NCBI RefSeq assembly: GCF_002028425.1
Contig: NZ_CP020042.1
Span: 3,968,001-4,032,000, forward strand
Direction of reading: 5' to 3'
From: Streptomyces katrae
GTDB taxonomy: Bacteria; Actinomycetota; Actinomycetes; Streptomycetales; Streptomycetaceae
DNA length: 64,000 bases
A program made the translations under genes and the position numbers. Below the pieces are notes generated by a model that saw only the letters and a list, made by a program, of their open reading frames with translations, searched no databases and was not told where the DNA came from. Shown piece by piece: positions 53,712 through 61,022 of this stretch. Position 1 is the stretch's first letter. Each line of letters starts with the position of its first letter.

Positions 53712-53893
53712 GGGGCACTCCAGGTCGTCCGTACGTCGTACGCCTCACCAACGACCCGACCGCCCGGACGTTGCGAAGAGGGGGCTTAAGGCTTTGCCCT
53801 GCGGCCCCGGCTCCTTGTACCGTGGGAGCGGATTGGTGACCGGCCCCGCGGCTGTGTCATCATCTGCACGCACCCTCATCGCAGGGGTGTGCT

Positions 53894-53984
53894 GGAGGCG
53901 TCGCCTAGTCCGGTCTATGGCGCCGCACTGCTAATGCGGTTTGGGGCTTACACCCCATCGAGGGTTCAAATCCCTCCGCCTCCG
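53894..53984 (+). tRNA. tRNA-Ser (anticodon GCU)
   Basis: 91 nt with a long variable arm. Acceptor GGAGGCG pairs with CGCCTCC, anticodon stem CCGCA/TGCGG with loop CTGCTAA (anticodon GCT). Confidence 0.95.
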
Positions 53985-53989
53985 CACCT

Positions 53990-54027
53990 CACCGAAGCCC
54001 CGGTCCGCATGGACCGGGGCTTCGGTG
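53990..54027 (+). terminator. Terminator after tRNA-Ser(GCU)
   Basis: Perfect 17-bp stem (53990-54006 with 54011-54027) closed by the loop GCAT, six bases after the tRNA. Confidence 0.9.
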
Positions 54028-54270
54028 CGTTCAGGGTCTGTGTTCGGGGGTCTGCGTTCGGGGCCTGAAAGGGGCCCCTGGGGTTTGGGATGACCCTGCG
54101 CGGGTACCCGGCGAGGCCTCCCGGCTGCCGCCCGCCGTACCCGGACGATCTTCTTCTGGCACGTTTCCGCAGGTCAGAGGGGTTGGGGCCAATGGATTTC
54201 GCGTCCCGGCGAGGTCCATGTATTGTTGTTCTCGCAAGGCCAACGGGGCGAAAAACCCCGGGAAGCCCAA

Positions 54271-54343
54271 GCACTCGTAGCTTAACGGATAGAGCATCTG
54301 ACTACGGATCAGAAGGTTGCAGGTTCGAATCCTGCCGAGTGCA
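54271..54343 (+). tRNA. tRNA-Arg (anticodon ACG)
   Basis: 73 nt. Acceptor GCACTCG pairs with CGAGTGC, anticodon loop CTACGGA (anticodon ACG), T loop GGTTCGAAT. No integrated element is attached; a terminator and a normal gene follow. Confidence 0.95.
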
Positions 54344-54350
54344 CAGCCGG

Positions 54351-54382
54351 AGAGGCCCCCAGGAGAAATCCTGGGGGCCTCT
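54351..54382 (+). terminator. Terminator after tRNA-Arg(ACG)
   Basis: Perfect 14-bp stem AGAGGCCCCCAGGA/TCCTGGGGGCCTCT with a GAAA tetraloop, seven bases after the tRNA. Confidence 0.9.
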
Positions 54383-54546
54383 TGCGTGTGTCCTGCGTAT
54401 GCCCTGGCCGGCGGGAGCAGTACCTCAGGGGGAGGGGATCCCCCGGGAGGGCTCAGGGGTGAATTGGCTCCTGTGGGGGACGTGGGCGACGGATCCGGGC
54501 CGATACGGTTTCCACAGATCGTTCGAAGCTTGATCGGGGGACTCTC

Positions 54547-54912
54547 ATGGGACTGTTCGGGAACGCGCACCGGGTGGATCCGGCGTCGGCGCAGCGGGAC
54601 TACGCGCGGCTGCTGGGGAACGGGGAGCAGGTGCATGTGGCGTACCTGCTGGTGCGCGACACGATCCTGTTCACCGACCGGCGGCTGGTGTTCGTCGACA
54701 AGCAGGGGATGACGGGCAAGAAGGTGGAGTACCACTCCGTCCCCTACCGGAGCATCACTCACTTCTCCGTGGAGACCGCCGGGCACTTCGACCTCGACGC
54801 CGAGCTCAAGATATGGATATCCGGCAGCGCGGCGCCGATCGAGAAGACCTTCACCAAGGGGGTCGACATCTACGAGATGCAGGCGGTCCTGACGCAGTTC
54901 GTCGCGCGCTAG
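54547..54912 (+). CDS. Bacterial PH-domain protein (bPH_1/DUF1696)
   Basis: 121 residues forming one pleckstrin-homology-like domain. The family pattern is clear: MGLFGNA start, LFTDRRLVFVDKQGMTGKKVEY strands and the SVPYRSITHFSVETAG turn in pieces, ending KGVDIYEMQAVL. Members form oligomeric rings of unknown function. ATG start. It stands alone after the tRNA cluster and before the DUF2797 gene. Confidence 0.88.
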   Translation: MGLFGNAHRVDPASAQRDYARLLGNGEQVHVAYLLVRDTILFTDRRLVFVDKQGMTGKKVEYHSVPYRSITHFSVETAGHFDLDAELKIWISGSAAPIEKTFTKGVDIYEMQAVLTQFVAR

Positions 54913-55015
54913 CCGGAGGTCTTCGGCAGCGGGTGACCGGCCGGGTCCCGGCGGGAGTGGGAAGGCGCATGGGGGAGGAAGACCGATCGGACGGCATCGA
55001 GCGGCCGCTGCCCCG

Positions 55016-55912
55016 GTGACCGGCTCCGCCGCGGGGTGGCAGTGCACCGGGATCCGGTGGAGCGGAGGGCGGCCCGCCATCAGGTGGTACGGGCCCGGAG
55101 GCGCGGAGCGCGACAGTCCGCTCTCCTACGGGCAGCGGCTGGCCTTCGTCGCCAGGGGCGAGCGGCAGTGCCTGGGCGTGCGGCGGGCCGGGAAGCGGAC
55201 CCCGTGCCCGGCCGGCCGGAGCGTGCCGGTGCGGGCCGGGAGCGCCCAGTGCCCCGAGTGCGCCCGGCTGGACCGGTCCTTCTCGGTGGCGGCCGACACC
55301 AATGCCGCCGATCCGCGCCCCTACCGCGTCTACCTGGCGTGGTTCGGGCCCGGGATGGTCAAGGTGGGCATCACCGCCGAGGAGCGCGGCCCGGTCCGGC
55401 TGCTGGAGCAGGGGGCCGTGACCTGGACCTGGCTGGGGCGCGGACCGCTGATGGCGGCACGTCGGACCGAGGAGCTGCTGCGCGCCGCCCTCGGGGTGCC
55501 CGACCGGATCTCTTACGCCCGCAAGCGTGCGGTGCGGGCCGGGCTGCCTGCGGAAGCAGAGCGGGCGCGGGAGGTGGCCGAGCTGCATGCCCGGGCGGCG
55601 GCGCTGCAGGGGTGGCCCGAGTCGCTGGAGCGGCTGGGGTGCGCGGTCACCGACCATGCCGGGCCGTTCGGGCTGGCCGGGCTGCCGGTTCCGGCGCGGG
55701 TGGTCACGGAGCTGGTGCCCGGTGCGGGGGTCGTGGGGCTGCTGGCGGGGGCCGCGGGGCCGGACCTGCACTTCGCGGACGGGCTCGTGGTCGACACCCG
55801 GCTGCTGGCGGGCTGGGAGCTGGTCTCGGCCCCCGCGGACGCGGTGACCGGCGTACCGCTGGCGGCCATCGCCCCGCCGGCGGAGGCGGGCGGACAGGAC
55901 GGCCTCTTCTGA
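55016..55912 (+). CDS. DUF2797 protein
   Basis: 298 residues, GTG start. The N-terminal part contains a zinc-type cysteine set (QCLGV, TPCPAG, QCPECARLD). A central segment YRVYLAWFGPGMVKVGITAEER resembles the start of a GIY-YIG-like fold (VYL...VKVG), followed by ARRTEELLRAALG. This layout matches the DUF2797 family, found across actinobacteria and archaea and uncharacterised. A nucleic-acid-related function is an unproven guess from the GIY-YIG resemblance. Confidence 0.82.
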   Translation: MTGSAAGWQCTGIRWSGGRPAIRWYGPGGAERDSPLSYGQRLAFVARGERQCLGVRRAGKRTPCPAGRSVPVRAGSAQCPECARLDRSFSVAADTNAADPRPYRVYLAWFGPGMVKVGITAEERGPVRLLEQGAVTWTWLGRGPLMAARRTEELLRAALGVPDRISYARKRAVRAGLPAEAERAREVAELHARAAALQGWPESLERLGCAVTDHAGPFGLAGLPVPARVVTELVPGAGVVGLLAGAAGPDLHFADGLVVDTRLLAGWELVSAPADAVTGVPLAAIAPPAEAGGQDGLF

Positions 55913-56063
55913 GGGCGGGTGCCGCGGCTCCGTGCCGCCTGGCGGACCGGGGCCCGGGAGGGGTGGCACGGTCCTGGGGAGCAAGGTCAAAACTTGGATC
56001 CCTTTGGGCTGCCGGGCCTGATTCTGGTGGACATGCCAAGGGGTTGGCGCGGAGGGTGGGGAC

Positions 56064-56402
56064 ATGAGCATCCAGCCCGTTCCGGCGTTCGAACCGCCTT
56101 ATGTCATGGCCGTATTCAGCAGTGTCCGCACTTCCGACGACAGCGGATATCCGGAGACCCTGGCCCGGATGGCCGAGCTCGTCCGGGACAACCCCGGGTT
56201 CCTCGGCTACGAGTCCGCGCGCACGCCCGGAGGCCTCGGCATCACCGTGTCCTACTTCCGCGACCACGAGTCCCTCGCCGCGTGGCGCACGGAGCTGGAG
56301 CACCAGGCGGCCATGAAGCAGGGCCGCGGCCACTGGTACGAGAGCTACACCCTGCACGTCGCGACCGTCGAGCGGAGCCACGGCTTTGCCCGCGACGCCT
56401 GA
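56064..56402 (+). CDS. ABM-fold (antibiotic biosynthesis monooxygenase-like) protein
   Basis: 112 residues, one dimeric alpha-beta barrel domain: PYVMAVFSSVRTSDD, NPGFLGYESAR, ISVSYFRDHESLAAWR-type core and HWYESYTLHV end. Relatives oxidise quinols or polyketides without cofactors, and many small ones have no known activity. ATG start. The next gene begins inside its last codons, so it is in an operon with the amidohydrolase and may act on the same compound. Confidence 0.85.
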   Translation: MSIQPVPAFEPPYVMAVFSSVRTSDDSGYPETLARMAELVRDNPGFLGYESARTPGGLGITVSYFRDHESLAAWRTELEHQAAMKQGRGHWYESYTLHVATVERSHGFARDA

Positions 56403-57276
56403 GACCGTCCGGGCCTTCCGCGAGCGGCTGGGCCTGCCCGGACTGGTGGACGTGCACACGCACTTCATGCCGGACCGGGTGATGCGCAAGGTGTGGGACT
56501 ACTTCGACGCCGCCGGGCCGCTGACCGGTGTGGCGTGGCCCATCACCTACCGCCACGAGGAGGAGCAGCGGGTCGGGCTGCTGCGGGAGTTCGGGGTCCG
56601 GGCGTTCACCTCGATGCTCTACCCGCACAAGCCCGGGATGGCCGCCTGGCTCAACGCGTGGGCGGAGGACTTCGCCGCCCGCACCCCCGACTGCCTGCAC
56701 ACCGCGACCTTGTTCCCGGAGGAAGGCGTGGCGGCCTACGCGGGGCGGGCGGTGGAGCGGGGGGCCCGGGTGTTCAAGGCCCACCTCCAGGTCGGCGGCT
56801 ACGACCCGAACGACGCCCTCCTGGAACCGGTGTGGGGGCTGCTGGCCGAAGCGCGCGTCCCGGTCGTCGTCCACTGCGGCTCCGGGCCCGCACCGGGCAA
56901 GTACACCGGGCCCGGCCCGGTCGCCCGCCTGCTGGCCCGCCACCCGCGGCTGCCGCTGATCGTCGCGCACATGGGGATGCCCGAGTACACCGACTTCCTC
57001 GACCTGGCCGACCGCTACCCCGAGGTGCGGCTCGACACGACCATGGCCTTCACCGACTTCTCCGAGCAGTTCAGCGGCTTCCCGCCCGGGGACCTCGGAC
57101 GCCTCGCCGACCTCGGGGACCGGATCCTGCTGGGCACCGACTTCCCGAACATCCCCTATCCCTACGAGCACCAGCTGGAGGCCCTGGAGCGGCTCGGGCT
57201 CGGGGACGACTGGTTGCGCGCGGTCTGCCACGACAACGCCGCCCGGCTGTTCTCCCTTCCCCCGGCGGGCGACTGA
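56386..57276 (+). CDS. Amidohydrolase-2 (ACMSD-like) family protein
   Basis: 296 residues, TIM-barrel metal hydrolase. The first metal motif is DVHTHFMP, a histidine follows in VVHCG, another in IVAHMGMPEY, and the late aspartate in LGTDFPNIPYPYE. This is the set of ACMSD-like amidohydrolases, which act as decarboxylases or hydrolases of small carboxylic acids. TTG at 56386 is the only reasonable start before the first motif; it overlaps the previous gene by 17 bases. The substrate is unknown. Confidence 0.87.
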   Translation: MPATPETVRAFRERLGLPGLVDVHTHFMPDRVMRKVWDYFDAAGPLTGVAWPITYRHEEEQRVGLLREFGVRAFTSMLYPHKPGMAAWLNAWAEDFAARTPDCLHTATLFPEEGVAAYAGRAVERGARVFKAHLQVGGYDPNDALLEPVWGLLAEARVPVVVHCGSGPAPGKYTGPGPVARLLARHPRLPLIVAHMGMPEYTDFLDLADRYPEVRLDTTMAFTDFSEQFSGFPPGDLGRLADLGDRILLGTDFPNIPYPYEHQLEALERLGLGDDWLRAVCHDNAARLFSLPPAGD

Positions 57277-57300
57277 GCCGCCGGGGGCGCCGGGAAGCCT

Positions 57301-57319
57301 TTCTCAGGAGATTCACAGG
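57301..57319 (+). promoter_or_regulatory. Candidate OmpR-type direct repeat
   Basis: TTCTCAGG (57301-57308) and TTCACAGG (57312-57319), seven of eight identical and 11 bases apart, the spacing used by OmpR/PhoB regulators, 44 bases upstream of the response regulator. Confidence 0.5.
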
Positions 57320-57362
57320 TTGGGGCAAGAGCGCTCTCAGAGGCGCGGGCCAGCGTGGGGGC

Positions 57363-58130
57363 ATGACAGCGACGACCACCTCCCATGCGTCCACGTCCAC
57401 GGCCAACCCGACGGCGCTGACGCGCCCGGACGGCGGCCCCTGCCGGGTCCTCGTCGTCGACGACGAGGCCTCGCTCTCCGAGCTGCTGTCCATGGCCCTG
57501 CGCTACGAGGGCTGCGAGGTCCGCAGCGCCGGTGACGGAGCGGGCGCCGTGCGCGCGGCGCGGGAGTTCCGGCCCGACGTGGTGGTCCTCGACGTCATGC
57601 TCCCCGACATGGACGGGCTGTCCGTGCTCGGCCTGCTCCGCCGGGAGATCCCGCAGGTCCCGGTGCTGTTCCTGACCGCCAAGGACTCCGTCGAGGACCG
57701 CATCGCGGGCCTGACGGCCGGCGGCGACGACTACGTCACCAAGCCGTTCAGCCTGGAGGAGGTCGTGGCCCGGCTGCGCGGCCTGGTCCGCCGCTCCGGC
57801 GCGGCGCAGGCCGCCCGCGGCGGCTCGGTCCTCTCGGTCGGCGACCTGAGCCTCGACGAGGACAGCCACGAGGTGGTCCGCGGCGGCCAGGAGGTGCACC
57901 TGACCGCCACCGAGTTCGAGCTGCTGCGTTACCTGATGCGCAACCCGCGCCGGGTGCTGAGCAAGGCGCAGATCCTGGACCGGGTGTGGTCCTACGACTT
58001 CGGCGGCCAGGCCAACGTGGTGGAGCTCTACATCTCCTACCTGCGGCGCAAGCTGGAGGGCGGCACCGGACTGCCCCCGATGATCCACACCCGGCGCGGC
58101 GCCGGCTACCTGATCAAGCCGGCCGAGTAG
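57363..58130 (+). CDS. OmpR/PhoB-family response regulator
   Basis: 255 residues. Receiver domain (about 30-145) with acidic pair VVDDEA, phospho-aspartate in VVLDVMLPD, threonine in FLTAKD and lysine in VTKPFS; then a winged-helix DNA-binding domain (about 160-253) with VELYISYLRRKL and RRGAGYLI. It works with the sensor kinase that starts one base before its stop ends (TAGTG). The 30-residue Thr/Ser-rich N-terminal extension is unusual. Possible autoregulation through the direct repeat upstream. Confidence 0.93.
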   Translation: MTATTTSHASTSTANPTALTRPDGGPCRVLVVDDEASLSELLSMALRYEGCEVRSAGDGAGAVRAAREFRPDVVVLDVMLPDMDGLSVLGLLRREIPQVPVLFLTAKDSVEDRIAGLTAGGDDYVTKPFSLEEVVARLRGLVRRSGAAQAARGGSVLSVGDLSLDEDSHEVVRGGQEVHLTATEFELLRYLMRNPRRVLSKAQILDRVWSYDFGGQANVVELYISYLRRKLEGGTGLPPMIHTRRGAGYLIKPAE

Positions 58131-59722
58131 TGGCCCGCCGCCCTTCCCGGCCGCGGCCCGGGCGGCCCGGGCGGTCCGCAGCGTCCGGACGGCGCGGGCC
58201 GCGCCGCCGCCGGCCGTGGTCGCTGCGGACCCGGCTGGTGGTGTCGGCGGTGGCGCTGATCGCCGTGGTGGGCGCGGCCATCGGGACCGTCACCACCCTC
58301 GCCATGCGCTCCCGGCTGATGGGAGAGCTGGACAAGCAGCTGACCAACTCCGTGGAGATGGCCGTCCGGGGGCCGGGCGCCGGCAAGGCGGCCCGCGAGG
58401 GCAGCCTCGGCTTCGTCTTCGCCCCCGGCTCTCCCATGGGCGCCGCCGGGGTCCGTCTGGACGTGAACCGGAAGGTGATCGGCGGGGCCCGGATCGCTCC
58501 TGTGGAGGGCCCGGGACTCGATCACCGGGAGGTCCTGACCCAGGCGCAGACGGAGGTGCTGGAGCAGGTCGCACGGACGGCCGGCCCGGCCGGGTCCGGC
58601 AGGGTGGACGTGGACCTGCCGGGGCTCGGCGCCTACCGGGCGATGGCCGCGCCCGACGGAGAGCTGGTCCTGGCCTTCCCCCTCAAGGGCGTGGACTCCA
58701 CCGTGAACACCCTGATCGCCGTGGAGGTCTGCGTCACCCTGGCCGGCCTGATCGCCGCCTCCCTGGCCGGACAGGCGCTGGTCGCGGTCGCCCTGCGCCC
58801 GCTGCGCCGGGTCGCCGCCACCGCCACCCGCGTCTCCGAGCTGCCCCTGCACAGCGGCGAACCGGCCCTGCACGAACGGGTCCCCGAGGCTGAGGCGGAT
58901 CCCCGTACGGAGGTCGGACAGGTCGGTGCGGCCCTCAACCGGATGCTGGGGCACGTCTCCTCGGCACTGACGGCCCGCCAGCAGAGCGAGACACAGGTCC
59001 GTCAGTTCGTGGCCGACGCCTCCCACGAGCTGCGCACCCCCCTCGCCTCCATCCGCGGCTACGCCGAACTGACCCGCAGGGGGCGCGAGGAGCCCGGCCC
59101 CGACACCCGCCACGCCCTGGCCCGGATCGAGTCCGAAGCCACCCGGATGACCGGGCTGGTCGAGGACCTGCTGCTGCTGGCCCGGCTGGACGCGGGCCGC
59201 CCGCTCTCCCGCGAGGACACCGATCTGGCCCCCCTCGTCGTGGACGCCGTCAGTGACGCCCGGGCCGCCGGCCCCGGCCACCACTGGCGTCTGGCCCTGC
59301 CCGACGAACCCGCGCCCGTCCTGGCCGACCCGGCCCGGATCCAGCAGGTCCTGGTGAACCTCCTCGCCAACGCCCGCACCCACACTCCGCCGGGTACCAC
59401 CGTCACGGCCCGTGTTTCACGTGAAACATCCGCCGTCCGGCTGCGGATCGAGGACGACGGTCCCGGGATCCCCGCCGACCTGATGCCGCACATCTTCGAG
59501 CGCTTCGCCCGCGGCGACGCCTCCCGCTCCCGCGCGGCGGGCTCCACCGGCCTGGGCCTGGCCATCGTCCAGGCCGTGGTCACAGCTCACGACGGGCGGG
59601 TCGGCGTGGAGAGCGAGCCGGGCCGGACCTGCTTCGAGGTGCTGCTCCCCCTCACCGAGGACCCCCGTCCCATGACACCGGCGGACTCACAGAGGGACCA
59701 CAGGGTCAGCACACCGAGGTGA
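58130..59722 (+). CDS. Sensor histidine kinase (partner of the OmpR-type regulator)
   Basis: 530 residues. A highly basic N-terminus (ARRPSRPRPGR) precedes two membrane helices (about 33-53 and 195-225) flanking a 140-residue extracytoplasmic sensor, then HAMP, HisKA with SHELRTPLASIRGYAELTRR, and HATPase with N box LVNLLANARTHTPPG and G box DDGPGIP. GTG start overlaps the regulator stop by one base. A parS site lies between N and G boxes, encoding VSRET at about residue 430. Resembles the TrcS/TcrY type of actinobacterial kinases. The signal is unknown. Confidence 0.92.
   Translation: MARRPSRPRPGRPGRSAASGRRGPRRRRPWSLRTRLVVSAVALIAVVGAAIGTVTTLAMRSRLMGELDKQLTNSVEMAVRGPGAGKAAREGSLGFVFAPGSPMGAAGVRLDVNRKVIGGARIAPVEGPGLDHREVLTQAQTEVLEQVARTAGPAGSGRVDVDLPGLGAYRAMAAPDGELVLAFPLKGVDSTVNTLIAVEVCVTLAGLIAASLAGQALVAVALRPLRRVAATATRVSELPLHSGEPALHERVPEAEADPRTEVGQVGAALNRMLGHVSSALTARQQSETQVRQFVADASHELRTPLASIRGYAELTRRGREEPGPDTRHALARIESEATRMTGLVEDLLLLARLDAGRPLSREDTDLAPLVVDAVSDARAAGPGHHWRLALPDEPAPVLADPARIQQVLVNLLANARTHTPPGTTVTARVSRETSAVRLRIEDDGPGIPADLMPHIFERFARGDASRSRAAGSTGLGLAIVQAVVTAHDGRVGVESEPGRTCFEVLLPLTEDPRPMTPADSQRDHRVSTPR
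59414..59427. other. parS inside the sensor kinase gene
   Basis: Exact GTTTCACGTGAAAC read as VSRET in the ATP-binding domain. Confidence 0.9.
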
Positions 59723-59747
59723 CAGGGCGCCCGGTGAGGGTCGGAGC

Positions 59748-61022
59748 ATGTCAACCGACACCTCTTCCGACGCCCTCCCGGCCCGGGCGCCCCTGGCGCC
59801 CGCGCCCGGCGAGCCCGTACTCGACGTGGTGATCCCGGTCTACAACGAGGAAAAGGACCTCGGCCCCTGCGTGCGAAGGCTGCACGCCCACCTCACCCGG
59901 ACCTTCCCGTACCCCTTCCGCATCACCATCGCCGACAACGCCAGCACCGACCGCACCCCCGCCTTCGCGGCCGAGCTCGCCGCCGCCGTCCCCAGCGTAC
60001 GCAGCGTCCGGCTGGAGGAGAAGGGCCGCGGCCGTGCCCTGCGCACCGTGTGGAGCCGCTCGGAGGCGCCCGTCCTCGCGTACATGGACGTGGACCTCTC
60101 CACCGATCTGAACGCCCTGCTTCCCCTGGTGGCCCCGCTGATCTCCGGCCATTCCGAGCTGGCCATCGGCACCCGGCTCGCCCGTTCCTCAAGGGTCGTG
60201 CGGGGAGCGAAACGGGAGTTCGTCTCCCGCGCCTACAACCTCCTGCTGCGCTCCTCCCTCGCCGCCCGGTTCAGCGACGCCCAGTGCGGCTTCAAGGCCA
60301 TCCGCCGGGAGGTCGCCGAACGGCTGCTGCCGCTGGTCGTGGACTCCGGCTGGTTCTTCGACACCGAGCTGCTGGTCCTGGCCGAACGGGCTGGGCTGCG
60401 CATCCATGAGGTGCCGGTGGACTGGGTGGACGATCCCGACTCCACGGTCCACATCGTCAGGACCGCCACCGAGGACCTGAAGGGCGTCTGGCGCGTGGGC
60501 CGGGCGCTGGCCCTCGGGGAGCTCCCCCTGGACCGGCTCGCCCGCCCCTTCGGTGACGACCCGCGCGACCGCACCGCCCTGCCCGGGGTGCCGCGCGCAC
60601 TGGCCCGCCAACTGCTCGGCTTCTGCGCGGTCGGACTGCTGTCCACCCTCTGCTACCTGGCCCTGTACTCCCTCTTCCGGCTCGCCGCCGGACCCCAGGC
60701 CGCCAACGCCGCCGCCCTGCTGGTCTCCGCCGTGGCCAACACCGCCGCCAACCGCCGGCTCACCTTCGGGGTCCGGGGCCGCGACCGCGCGCTGCGCCAC
60801 CAGGCCCAGGGCCTGGTCGTGTTCGCCATCGGCCTGGCCCTGACCAGCGGCTCCCTGGCCGCCCTCGGCGCGGGCACCGACGATGCCGCCCACGGCACCG
60901 AACTGGCCGTGCTGGTCACCGCCAACCTCGCCGCCACCGTGCTGCGCTTCCTGCTCTTCCGCGCCTGGGTCTTCCCCGAGCGCCGCACCACTCCCGTTTC
61001 CGTGAAGGACGACCACCGATGA
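59748..61022 (+). CDS. GT2 glycosyltransferase fused to a GtrA-like membrane domain
   Basis: 424 residues. The N-terminal GT2 domain (about 20-250) has VVIPVYNEE, DNASTDRT and YMDVDLSTD, matching polyprenyl-phosphate mannosyl/glucosyltransferases (DPM1-like), and the QCGFKAI motif. A C-terminal GtrA-like domain of four helices (about 290-410) with ANAAALLVSAVANTAANRRLTF follows. It probably loads a sugar onto a polyprenyl phosphate and moves it across the membrane. Its stop overlaps the start of the GT39 gene (ATGA), its likely user. Confidence 0.9.
   Translation: MSTDTSSDALPARAPLAPAPGEPVLDVVIPVYNEEKDLGPCVRRLHAHLTRTFPYPFRITIADNASTDRTPAFAAELAAAVPSVRSVRLEEKGRGRALRTVWSRSEAPVLAYMDVDLSTDLNALLPLVAPLISGHSELAIGTRLARSSRVVRGAKREFVSRAYNLLLRSSLAARFSDAQCGFKAIRREVAERLLPLVVDSGWFFDTELLVLAERAGLRIHEVPVDWVDDPDSTVHIVRTATEDLKGVWRVGRALALGELPLDRLARPFGDDPRDRTALPGVPRALARQLLGFCAVGLLSTLCYLALYSLFRLAAGPQAANAAALLVSAVANTAANRRLTFGVRGRDRALRHQAQGLVVFAIGLALTSGSLAALGAGTDDAAHGTELAVLVTANLAATVLRFLLFRAWVFPERRTTPVSVKDDHR

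Noticed and set aside
54271..54400. Integrated element or attachment-site duplication at tRNA-Arg
   Set aside because: The tRNA is intact, is followed at once by its terminator and by ordinary core genes, and no integrase or direct-repeat copy of its 3' end is seen.
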